From Oopsacas minuta (taxonomy: Eukaryota; Porifera; Hexactinellida; Lyssacinosida; Leucopsacidae): a stretch of DNA of 64,000 bases. Position 1 is the stretch's first letter. Each line of letters starts with the position of its first letter. The stretch is taken from the NCBI GenBank assembly GCA_024704765.1, contig JAKMXF010000210.1, forward strand, positions 620,001 to 684,000. Direction: 5' to 3'. A program made the position numbers and the translations under genes. The notes under the pieces were generated by a model. It was given only the letters and a program-made list of their open reading frames with translations, was not told where the DNA came from and made no database searches. Shown in pieces: positions 52,982 through 62,539 of this stretch.

Positions 52982-53416
52982 TCACTGATCATTATACACT
53001 AAGTTTCGTAGTATAAAAACTATTACAATCACTGCTATTAGACTGAAACATGCTGTGTACAGCACTGTACCCGTTACTATTGCTACTAGAGCAAATCCAC
53101 GTCCGTACTTGACTTTTCTATTTGTTTCGATTGTTTTGCCTTCTTCTGCGTCTTTGCAGGCTGAGAATGTGAAAATGATAGATGGAATTCCACAGGCTAG
53201 ACAGCACACGAATGAGATGCTGGAGAGAATCCAGTCCAGAGTCTTAACTTGAGGTACCTTCTTCTGACGAAAATCGCTCAATCTTACAGCTGCTTCCTGT
53301 TGAGCTTTATAAGGATTGGTGTTTGGAGTGAATCCGTTGTCTTCGTATATCTCATATGGAGGAGGCAATGGGCACTCTTTGTTTGAATATTCGTCCAATT
53401 GCAATTCAGTATTCAT
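52982..53416 (-). CDS. CD225/dispanin-family membrane protein (copy 1)
   Basis: The 144-aa single-exon protein matches the plan of the downstream neighbour: N-terminal Pro-rich cytosolic stretch (LPPPYEIY, a PPxY-type motif that could recruit WW domains), a first helix DWILSSISFVCCLACGIPSI with adjoining cysteines, a charged loop (KVKYGRGFALVAIVTG) and a second long helix (TACFSLIAVIVIVFIL). Only about 155 bases separate its stop from the second copy's ATG. A tandem duplicate is the simplest reading, though the two are quite diverged. The sequence alone gives no specific role. Confidence 0.75.
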   Translation of the reverse strand: MNTELQLDEYSNKECPLPPPYEIYEDNGFTPNTNPYKAQQEAAVRLSDFRQKKVPQVKTLDWILSSISFVCCLACGIPSIIFTFSACKDAEEGKTIETNRKVKYGRGFALVAIVTGTVLYTACFSLIAVIVIVFILRNLVYNDQ

Positions 53417-54226
53417 TATACATTAATTATTTCACTGGGATATTTTATATACTTAATGCAAGTGTTTTATGAAGGCATATACATATACACGAGCAATACT
53501 CACTTGTATGTTTGAGAATTGTCTCATGGTTGCTAGTGGGCATAATATTTCTTATTCTACCAAAGGCTCTTGTATCTGATTATTTCGTAATACAAATTCT
53601 ATTGTTCTGGTGAGAATCTCAAGAGCATCTCAATGCCTCCCATACATACAATTCTCACATGGTTCTATTGAATTCTAAAGATTTACTTCGTATCATTAAT
53701 GCTTTATTTTACGATAACTCTACGCTTCGTTTCTTTATATATTCACCCTATTCTAGTGATGATTATCTCACTCTCTTTAGCTTAGGATTGTGATCTTATC
53801 TGTGTAGGTATGTAGGCTACTTTTCTGACAACAAATTTTACTTCAAAAATGGCTATTATCATTGTAGTAAATGGTGAGATTTTTCTAAGATTTGAATCTA
53901 CCTTAGTTGGGTATTTTATCTGATTTCGTTTGGATTTATAAAGCCTCTCTTAGTTGTAGTGGTAAGCTCACCAAATTTAAGTAATTCATTACGAGTTGTG
54001 ACAATAGTCACTACTGTAACTGATAGAAATTACCAATTATCAATTAAGTATTGAATTGGTTTACGAATGGTCTGTTGACACTTTGGCACAAAAGCCACCA
54101 GGTTCCATTTTCCTATTCTCACACTAATTTGATGCTTTACTCTGGGTATAAAGTTCTTTCCTATGCAATAGCCATCCAAGTAGCCTTCAATCAGGCTCTA
54201 CAATAAATAGCTGAATTGCTCCTATT
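53417..54226. other. Divergent spacer between the CD225 pair and RASSF
   Basis: 810 AT-rich bases with no credible coding frame, RNA gene or repeat seen. It should hold the promoters of two genes pointing away from each other. Confidence 0.5.
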
Positions 54227-55174
54227 ATGATATCTCGTGCAAAGCACAAAGTCGTTAAGAAAACTAGGTCTAAACTTTCAGGTAATTTTGAAATGAAAAC
54301 AGTTAAGAAATCTTCAGAATCAATGCCCATACACACTGATGCAGATCCTGCGGATATGCCCTTCACATCAGCCTCCAAGCGAGCCAGGACCCTCTCAAGA
54401 ATGACCAAACAGAAAAAGGCAGCGGTGACTGTTGGTCCGAGAGATTTAAATATCGCACAAGAGTCTATCTTCACAAATGATACAGTAGAAGATCTACGTA
54501 TTCCCATAGAGAAATATAATATGAGCAGTGATGAGTCTTTCCGTATTAAAATCGAGAATAACTTAGCTCAAGGGTTCGTACCAGTACATCTGTGTATTGA
54601 TGGAAATCTTAATGTAATGCCCCCTACTGGTGTTGGTATGGTGTGGAGCTCTCTGCACATTCTCTCAGACATCCTGATAGAAGATGAGATAGAGATGAGG
54701 GGGCAGAATCATACTGAAAAGGTTACATTTGAAAGGGATGCAAAAACATTTGTGAATATAGACAATCATACGATGGCATTCGAAGCGATTGCTTTGTTAA
54801 TCAGGAAGCTATTCATTGTAGAGAATCCAGCTGACTTTATATTCTACGAGCATTTACATGGAATCACTAGAAAGGTTAAAGATACGGAATTACCGCTTAT
54901 AAATATGGTGCGTTGTTCCGACAGAAGTGATTGGAAATTAATATTAAAAAGAAAACCATTTGATGATCAAATTGGCCAGTGGAGTCCCTTCACGATTCCA
55001 GAACTACGTATGTTCCTGGACATGGCAGATTTTGAGCGAGAAATGAAAGAAACAAATCTTCGCAACCTTTACGAAGAAGTTAGAATATTATTATTGGAGG
55101 AAATTGGTAGGAAAAAGCAACTGGAAGAAGAAGTATCTCTTGTAAGAATGAGGAAGAAATCTGTTCAAAGTTAG
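54227..55174 (+). CDS. RASSF-family protein (RA and SARAH domains)
   Basis: A single exon encodes 315 aa. A basic Ser/Thr-rich N-terminus precedes a Ras-association domain at about 165-255 (AFEAIALLIRKLFIVENPADF, LPLINMVRCS, WKLILKRKPF) and a C-terminal SARAH helix at about 262-310 (FTIPELRMFLDMADFEREM, LRNLYEEVRILLLEEI). This order defines the classical RASSF1-6 group, which binds Ras-like GTPases and pairs with Hippo kinases MST1/2 and SAV through SARAH. No C1 zinc finger is present at the N-terminus, so it is closer in plan to RASSF2/4/6 than to the long form of RASSF1. A group-level call only. Confidence 0.9.
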   Translation: MISRAKHKVVKKTRSKLSGNFEMKTVKKSSESMPIHTDADPADMPFTSASKRARTLSRMTKQKKAAVTVGPRDLNIAQESIFTNDTVEDLRIPIEKYNMSSDESFRIKIENNLAQGFVPVHLCIDGNLNVMPPTGVGMVWSSLHILSDILIEDEIEMRGQNHTEKVTFERDAKTFVNIDNHTMAFEAIALLIRKLFIVENPADFIFYEHLHGITRKVKDTELPLINMVRCSDRSDWKLILKRKPFDDQIGQWSPFTIPELRMFLDMADFEREMKETNLRNLYEEVRILLLEEIGRKKQLEEEVSLVRMRKKSVQS

Positions 55175-55811
55175 TGGTAAGTCGCTATCTGAGTATGAAT
55201 TTGTATATATTGTATTAATTCTGTTCGCTTGCTCTTTCCCTATCTGTATGTGTATATATTAGTAATTATTAGCTGGACAGTTTTTAATAAATTGCAATTA
55301 TATAACCGTTTAAGCTCGGGGTATAATGCTAGCTCAGTTGCGAATAATTTTGTTATATTCTACTTGCTTGAACTCCATCTTCCTCCTCAAACAATTCTGG
55401 AATTTGCATCATTGAAAGCCTCTCATTAATTATTAAGCTAATTTGGTGGATTATTTGTAGACAGCTCTTACGTTGCCATGGAAACGTAAGCACTATTGAA
55501 ATTGTGATTCAACTTACAACAAATTACCTTATCCCTGTGAGGGAAGGTTCCATTGTTTAATCAATTGCATCGTGAATATTTCAAACATAACTAAGCTCTA
55601 TGAAGTATCTGTTGCAGTATATGTGTGGGAATTGCTGGGGTATTATAAGGTATATTTGTGCCTACGTGCTGTGTCGTTACGCCCCTACCTGAGCTCAGTA
55701 GAGAGTAGTAGCGACTGAGGGTAGGAAAGATTGAATGGGTGAGATGGATAGTTCTTGAGAACAAACTTAACTACAAATTACATCTCAGTGCAGTATCTCT
55801 CTTGCATAAAG
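55175..55811. other. Spacer between RASSF and the RBM5/10-like gene
   Basis: 637 AT-rich bases with the RASSF 3' UTR at left. It contains one striking X-box-like motif, listed separately. Otherwise no credible gene or repeat was seen. Confidence 0.5.
55472..55485 (+). promoter_or_regulatory. X-box-like RFX-binding motif
   Basis: GTTGCCATGGAAAC matches the RFX X-box consensus (GTNRCC/N-N0-3-RGYAAC type, imperfect inverted repeat) in all key positions. It is embedded in a longer near-palindrome, CTTACGTTGCC...CGTAAG (55468-55491). It lies about 330 bases upstream of the RBM5/10-like ATG. RFX factors are known for cilium genes but also act elsewhere. This is a sequence match only. Confidence 0.55.
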
Positions 55812-58306
55812 ATGACCAGAGAATCAGACTACTGGCGGTATCAAGATCATCCTTACGAGAGAGAATACGAGAGGGAGTTGAGGGAATTTGCAAATGATTC
55901 AGATTCGAAGAGAGAGGGTGGTAGAAGTCGTGCTGACGAGCGTAGAATCGAGGCTCTGGAGTTGAAGTATCGTCGGGAGCATTTGAGAGAGCGAGACACT
56001 TCTCGGAGAGAAAAGCTCCGCTACACAACCAGAAGCAGCAGGAGCAGGAGCGGGAGAGAGACTCCGGAGAGAGAGGTCAGACGAGTTAGGATTGTGGAGA
56101 GTTTGAGTCCTGAGCCCGGACTGATAGTCTCACCGGAATCAAGTCCTCACTGGAATGAGAAGTCATATTGGTCTAGATCTCACAGCAGAGAGAGAGAGGA
56201 CGCATTTTGGAGAAGGAGCAGGTCGTATTCAGAGGAAGGGAGTCCAGTTAGGAAGCGAAGGAGCAGGAGTTATTCTCGTGAGAGGAGACGAGTTTATAGT
56301 AGAAGTCCAGACCGCAAGCAGTCCAAACGTAATGACAATTGTAAGTAATATTATTTATCTATTATATAATTTGTAGATTGTTATGTTTGTTTTTTGTTCG
56401 AATTGAGAGACTTGAAATTTGGCATGTGTGTGTAATGTTATAAATATATTTATGCAAGATCTAAGATCTAAGCGATATCTCAAAAACTCTCTGAGATAGG
56501 TGTTAAAATGTATTGACCTATCAGATTTGAGTGTTACCAATTGTCCCTATCATATGATAGGCTTTAACACAGTTGAATTCGGATACAAATATTACTCAAT
56601 TGTTTTCTTAGATCGACCCAAACGTTCAGAGCATCGATCTTCAAAAAGATCCTCTCGTTCCAGGTCGAGAGAGTACAGAGAAAAGACCCCACAGCCCTCT
56701 AAAGACCCCTCCCCCTTAATCCTACTCTCCAATCTGCCCACCTCAGCTGACCGGGGAGATATCGAGGTGTCAACTCGCCCCTTCCAGACTCGCGAAATTC
56801 GCATTTTGTATGACACGGATACGAGGAAGAGTCGCGGGATGGGACTGATTGAGTTTGCTTATGAAAGTGACGCCACTGCCTGGCTGACTCAGAACAAAGA
56901 TTCCTTCTATATTTTCGGAGAGAAAATAACTGTAGAGTATACAGTACTCAAGGCTAGAGAGGGCGAATGGAAATGTGCGAAATGTAACGCTTCTAACTAT
57001 AGTCACAGATTAGTTTGTTATATATGCAGCAATCCTCTTTACGAATCTGAGGCAGTTAATCAAGGCAGTAGACCTCCTGAACTAGCACCTCCCTCTAATG
57101 TCCTCATACTACGAGGTCTTAAGTTTACAACAACTGAGGAAGTGGTTAGAGCTGCTATCTGCACTATATCAAATAACCGAGTTAAAGATATCCGTCTGAT
57201 CAGAGATAGACTTACTAAACAGTCTCGGGGGTTCTGTTTCGTAGAGTTTGTAGGAATCTCAGAGGCTACAGAGACGCTAGACACTATCTTTGGACAGGAC
57301 CCAGCCTTCTTTGTTGATGGGATAAGAACTATAGCTAATTTTGCTAGAGGAAACTTTACTTCTAACAAACCTAATCAAGCAGCTCTGTCTGCTATAGAGC
57401 AGGGGAGCTGGTCATCTGTGTCGGAGCAAGGACCAGAGGGTAAGGTAGTCACAGGTGGGAGCAAGCTAGGAGGTGAACAAGAATATTCTTCTAAACCTGT
57501 CACCTACTCGACCCCTGTCTCCAGTAGCAGTACTGAGTCTAGATACCAATACGATCCTACCTCTGGATACTACTACGATAGTGCTAGCGGTCAGTTAATG
57601 AGCTCTCTTAGTTTACTGCTTTCGATTGTAGGTTGATATTTCTGTAGGTTTGTATTACGATCCAAATTCCAAGTATCACTACGATGCTAATTCACAGAAG
57701 TTCTGCTACTACGATCCCGTACAGGGCTCTTACGTATACGTGTCTACAGCTCTACAGATTCCTACACAAACAGACACACCTGTTGTCCCTGCTCCTACTT
57801 CTGCTCCTGTAGAGACTGAGGACTCAGGTCAGCCTAAAACCAAAGATAAAAAGAAAGCTGAACTAGACAGCTTCTCTACTAGTAATACGAAGCAGGCTAG
57901 GAGGATAGCTAAAGATATGGAAAGATGGGCTCAAAAACAAAACAATACCAAATCTACAAAACCTGTAGCTGTTGTTAATCCCCAAGAAAGTGAGACTGTT
58001 CCTCCTGCTCCCCCTGTCCTGTCTGGAGATTTCACTCTAGGTCCTATCAACCTCAGCTTAGACACTCGTGCTATCCCAGAGGTAGGTATCTCCAATTATT
58101 CAAGTCAGCTGGACTTCTCTCAGCTTGGTAGCTCTGCTGCTACCAGTGCCCCTCTCTTACCGATTAATGCAGAACCTCTGTACACGGACTGGGACAGATT
58201 AGCATGTCTGCTGTGTAAGAGACAGTTCCAATCTAGAGATCAGCTGGTCAAGCACCAACAGCTGTCAGATCTCCATAAACAGAATCTGGAGAAGACGCAA
58301 TATTGA
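55812..58306 (+). CDS. RBM5/RBM10-like splicing factor, three exons, no G-patch
   Basis: RBM5/RBM10 act in spliceosome A complexes and regulate alternative exons. Exons 55812-56340, 56612-57589 and 57648-58306 join to 721 aa. In order: an Arg/Ser/Glu-rich N-terminus (1-205), RRM1 (about 210-285), a RanBP2-type zinc finger (about 295-323; WKCAKC, LVCYICSNP), RRM2 (about 335-423; RGFCFVEF), an OCRE aromatic repeat (about 489-540; SGYYYDSASG, YHYDANSQKFCYYDP) and a C2H2 finger (about 682-715; ACLLCKRQFQSRDQLVKHQQ). Vertebrate relatives are 815-930 aa and end in a G-patch; here a TGA follows the C2H2 region and no G-patch is seen. The ATG is directly behind CATAAAG. Intron 1 is 271 bp, longer than usual. 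Confidence 0.92.
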
Positions 58307-58518
58307 GGCGATTTCAATTGTTGTGTGACGTAAGTACTATGTCAGTGTTTTCGTATTTGTTAGTAAATCCGTATTCTAATGTCATTGTCTTGTCAGGAGT
58401 ATCATTTTACCATTATATATTACATATCATTTATTAATCCATTGAGGTGTTAGAATATGTTCCTATAGCCATTCTGACAGCTGTTGCAATAGCGTTAGTA
58501 GATTTTACTGAGTGAGCG

Positions 58519-61500
58519 ATGACTGACGTAATATTCCAAGAAATGCAAGCAACATTCATTAAAATACCGCTAACAGCTAGACCACCAACCAGAAAGAAGT
58601 TTATTAGATGTAGTAAGGATACGCTGGAGATTTTAGTCAAGCCTTCTAAAGGTGGTAAAGCTGAAGACATAATAGATATAAGAACTATTCATGAGGTGAG
58701 GAAGGGGAATGATATTCTGAGAGAAGAGAGGATTGTGGATGCCAGTGTTACTGATGCTAAAATGTGTTTTACGATTGTATATGGTTCAGAGTTTAGATTG
58801 AAATTTGGAGTCTTTATTTGCTCTAATTGGAACATTCGTGAGTTCTGGTCCGAGGGACTTTTGACTCACATGCAAACAATCGCGAAACTTGATACAAATA
58901 GTCATACTAGGATTTGGCTTATGAAGGAATTCAATGAACTGGATAGGAACCAGACCAGCACTATTGGGACTAATGATTTAAAGAAGACCTTTTTCAATAG
59001 AATTCAGCTCAAAATTCCTCGCGAAAAACAACACAAATTGATTGCAGACCTTGACACTAAGAATGTTGGTTATGTTTACTTTCCACAGTTCAGACAATTC
59101 TACCACAAAAAACTAGTATTCAACGAAGATATGATGAAGCTACTTAGTCATTGCATGTCTTTCCAGCTCAAGAATTCTTGGTATATTAGCTCTCAAGAGC
59201 TCTGTGCCTTTCTACAATCAGAACAATTCGTTCATCACATTCCTATAACCACCTTACTGGCCGAGAAAATGATCCGGCCTTATCTGCTCTCTGAGAAGCC
59301 TCTCTCCACTCCCAACTTCCCGATAGATGAATTCTTCGACTACCTCTTCTCTCGTGGGAATAGTTTATTCGATGATGAATACACCTCTAGACTCTTGGCT
59401 GCTGATCCTAACTATATGGACTACAGTATGTCTGAGTATTGGATCAATTCCTCTCATAACACCTATCTAACTGGTAACCAGTATGCATCAGAGAGTACTG
59501 TAGAGGCTTATATACGAGTAATGAGGAGCGGGTGTCGATGTATAGAGCTGGATCTCTGGGACGGAGGTCCTGATGACTTACCTTGGATCACTCATGGTCA
59601 CACCAGATGTACAAAGATAAAGTTCCGTGACATAGTAATTGCTATTCGTGAGCATGCCTTCGCTACCTCAGACTACCCCATGATATTATCACTAGAAGAG
59701 CACTGCTCTATTCCAATACAGAAGAATACTGCTTATGAGTTTAAGAAGATTTTAGGAGATCTGTTGCTTACAGAACCAGTAAAGGGCGCTACCTGCCTTC
59801 CTTCTCCCAATCAGCTGAAACGTAAAGTTATCCTAAAACACAAGAAACTCCCCGAGGGATCAGATGAGACCGTGGTCTTGACAGATACGGGAGAGGCTCA
59901 GGTCACTAAACAGCAGGACATATCCAACTCCCAGAAGAACGGATTCTTGTATCTGAAAGATCCAGGAGCTAATGTATGGACTCGTCGCTACTTTGTACTG
60001 ACAGACAAAATCCTTTCCTATTGTATAGAAGAAGATGACCAGGAACAAGACACAGAGAATGTACGGGACCACATTTATATGGAAACAGTACCTTCCCACT
60101 TAAAACATATAAATCATGTATGGTATCATGTAGTTGATAGAGATGGAGCAGTGGACAAACTGAAAGAATTTGAAGGTGGTAATGGTTCCTTCTTGGTACG
60201 TCCTAATGATAAGTATGAAGGTTATGTGTCTATATCATTTAAACATGAAAGAGAGGTTTATCACAGTCTTGTAAAACGTATACCAAGTCCTGACGGTCTG
60301 TACAACTATCAGCTGGTACATCCTATGACATTTGATGATATACCTAGTCTCGTGGATTACTACAAGTGTCACCCTTTACGAGCTTCTACCTTTGAACAAA
60401 TCTTGACTACTCCCTGTCCCTGTCCTAGCCTCAGTAACACTAACCACGAGGCTCAGCCGTGGTTCCATGCGGGTATGAAACGCTGGGAAGCTGAGAAGAT
60501 GCTGACATCTGTCCGACTAGAAGGAGCCTTTCTAGTCCGTCCCTCTGGTGAGCAGAGCACCTACACGATAACATTCAGGACTGAGAATGAGATTAAGCAT
60601 TGTAGAGTTGAGTTCAATAAAGACAGTGGTCTATACACGATAGGAACTGCTCAGTTCGAGTCTCTGAGTGAATTAGTGGTTTATTACAAGTCTCATCCTC
60701 TCTATCGTAAGATGAAACTTAAACACGCTATCAATGAGAGTATGCTCAAGAACATCGGAGTAGATGCAGAAGCCTCAGCAGAAGCTGAGTACATATCTGT
60801 TAATCCTGTGACATACAGATCTATACACGCATTCACTGCTCAGAACAAAGATGAATTGAGCTTCCCAGCTGGAGTAGAGATAACTAATGTGATAGAGCAC
60901 CAGCACACGAAGGGGTGGTTTCAGGGAGACTTTGGTGGAAAGGTTAATCTATGGTTTCCTGAAAACCACGTTAAGAGGTTCGATGCTACCACTCCTCTGA
61001 CTCCAATGGACCCACCGAAGCCTGAGCTGGATAATCAAGAGGAAACCATAAGGATCGAGAATTTGGAAGTGACTCGGGTTAGCCCACATTTAGCAGGTCG
61101 TGAGTGGGTGCTGAGACTGGTTCAAGACGTTCCAGTCGAGTACAAAACGCTAAAACCTGAATCTAGCAATGCTCTATTTGTGGGTTGTGAAAACGAAGAA
61201 GACTTCAAATCTTGGGAGTCTAAGCTTAATGAAGTGAAGAAGGAACTGACCAGAAGTCAGAGCTTGGATGCTCGTCTCCAGAAGCGGACTAGCATTGCAA
61301 GAGAGATGTCTGACTTGATCATTTACTGTAGATCTGTTCCATTCCGTGTGGAATCTATAGGGAATGGAAAGTTTAGCGAAATGTCTTCATTCCCAGAAAC
61401 CAAAGCATTTCATCACGCCCTCAATCGCGAGACAGCTCCCAAACTTGTGATTTATAACCAGCAGCAATTCAGTAGAGTATACCCCAAGGGCAGTCGTATA

Positions 61501-62286
61501 GATTCTTCCAACTACTTGCCTATTCCTCTATGGAATATGGGGTGTCAGATGGTAGCACTCAATTTTCAGACACCAGATAAAGCTATGCAAGTTAACGATG
61601 CTCGTTTTTTGGTTAACAACAAACTGGGATTCGTGTTGAAGCCTGCCTTTATGCGAATGAAAGATACCAAGTACAATCCACTAGATCCCAAGACTGTACC
61701 CACTCCCCCCACACGTATAACCATCCGTGTATTGGGTGGGAGACATCTGTTCCGAATAGGCAGAGGGTTCCCTTCCTGTCGTGTTACTGTTGAAATTGTA
61801 GGAGCAGACTATGACAATCAGTATTATATGACATCTAATATATCTGATAACTGTCTGAACCCTGTCTGGGAGTACAAGAGCTTTGAGTTCTCTGTAAAGA
61901 ACCCTGAGTGTGCTTTCCTAAGATTCGTAGTACATGATATAGACATGTTCGGAGATCCTAACCAGATAGGTCAAGCTACCTATCCATTGACTGCTATACG
62001 TCCCGGGTTTCGATCGGTACAGTTAAAAACCCCATTCTCTGAAGAGTTAGAACTCTCTTCTCTTCTTGTATATGTCATCTTAGAGAACGGCGAGAAGTCG
62101 CAGAGTGACAGTACGGAAATCAAGTCCCGCATCGACAAGCTCAAGGACGAGTTACGAGGTCTCTACTCGTCGGGAGACCTGCGCTCTGATCTAATTGAGT
62201 CCAAGAGACGGGAGCTACAGGCTGCTCAGAACCAGATGGACCGAGTCAGTCAGGAAATGAATAGAATAAATACTTTACGCAAGTAG
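58519..62286 (+). CDS. PLCG1: Phospholipase C gamma, single exon
   Basis: PLC-gamma cleaves PIP2 to IP3 and diacylglycerol downstream of tyrosine kinases. The 1255-aa chain has: N-terminal PH (1-135), EF-hand region (140-290), catalytic X box (about 295-440; SSHNTYLTGNQ, CIELDLWDGG and HGHTRCTKIKF with the two catalytic His), split PH half (about 471-510), SH2-1 (532-617; GSFLVRP), SH2-2 (647-734; GAFLVRPSG), SH3 (772-820; ELSFPAGVEITNV, GGKVNLWFPENHV), second split-PH half, Y box (about 927-1040), C2 (about 1064-1180) and a coiled-coil tail. Tyr758 in AEYISVNPV corresponds to the activating Tyr783 of human PLCG1. Length is near human (1290). The whole gene has no intron. It precedes the vertebrate PLCG1/PLCG2 split, so the symbol is nominal. 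Confidence 0.96.
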   Translation: MTDVIFQEMQATFIKIPLTARPPTRKKFIRCSKDTLEILVKPSKGGKAEDIIDIRTIHEVRKGNDILREERIVDASVTDAKMCFTIVYGSEFRLKFGVFICSNWNIREFWSEGLLTHMQTIAKLDTNSHTRIWLMKEFNELDRNQTSTIGTNDLKKTFFNRIQLKIPREKQHKLIADLDTKNVGYVYFPQFRQFYHKKLVFNEDMMKLLSHCMSFQLKNSWYISSQELCAFLQSEQFVHHIPITTLLAEKMIRPYLLSEKPLSTPNFPIDEFFDYLFSRGNSLFDDEYTSRLLAADPNYMDYSMSEYWINSSHNTYLTGNQYASESTVEAYIRVMRSGCRCIELDLWDGGPDDLPWITHGHTRCTKIKFRDIVIAIREHAFATSDYPMILSLEEHCSIPIQKNTAYEFKKILGDLLLTEPVKGATCLPSPNQLKRKVILKHKKLPEGSDETVVLTDTGEAQVTKQQDISNSQKNGFLYLKDPGANVWTRRYFVLTDKILSYCIEEDDQEQDTENVRDHIYMETVPSHLKHINHVWYHVVDRDGAVDKLKEFEGGNGSFLVRPNDKYEGYVSISFKHEREVYHSLVKRIPSPDGLYNYQLVHPMTFDDIPSLVDYYKCHPLRASTFEQILTTPCPCPSLSNTNHEAQPWFHAGMKRWEAEKMLTSVRLEGAFLVRPSGEQSTYTITFRTENEIKHCRVEFNKDSGLYTIGTAQFESLSELVVYYKSHPLYRKMKLKHAINESMLKNIGVDAEASAEAEYISVNPVTYRSIHAFTAQNKDELSFPAGVEITNVIEHQHTKGWFQGDFGGKVNLWFPENHVKRFDATTPLTPMDPPKPELDNQEETIRIENLEVTRVSPHLAGREWVLRLVQDVPVEYKTLKPESSNALFVGCENEEDFKSWESKLNEVKKELTRSQSLDARLQKRTSIAREMSDLIIYCRSVPFRVESIGNGKFSEMSSFPETKAFHHALNRETAPKLVIYNQQQFSRVYPKGSRIDSSNYLPIPLWNMGCQMVALNFQTPDKAMQVNDARFLVNNKLGFVLKPAFMRMKDTKYNPLDPKTVPTPPTRITIRVLGGRHLFRIGRGFPSCRVTVEIVGADYDNQYYMTSNISDNCLNPVWEYKSFEFSVKNPECAFLRFVVHDIDMFGDPNQIGQATYPLTAIRPGFRSVQLKTPFSEELELSSLLVYVILENGEKSQSDSTEIKSRIDKLKDELRGLYSSGDLRSDLIESKRRELQAAQNQMDRVSQEMNRINTLRK

Positions 62287-62539
62287 AGATTTGTAAGTTT
62301 GTAAATTTTGTTGCTGCTTTTATTGTATGTAAATATTGATTGGATTCTTATTTTATTAGTGTATAATAAGGTGTTGATACAAGAAAGTGATTTAAATGTC
62401 TTTCTTACGTAGTTAGTGTTCTTATGATCTCGCAATCTTATGACAAACCCATCACATGATTCACGTCAATTCCTATTTGGATATAAATACTGTCGCATTC
62501 TGATTAGTTAATTTGAATCTACTTGATTATATAATTGTG

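Noticed and set aside
52827-52985. N-terminal extension of the second CD225 protein
   Set aside because: It would start inside the last codons of the first copy and run through its 3' region; an acceptor-like site lies four bases before the internal ATG, and the CD225 similarity begins after that ATG.
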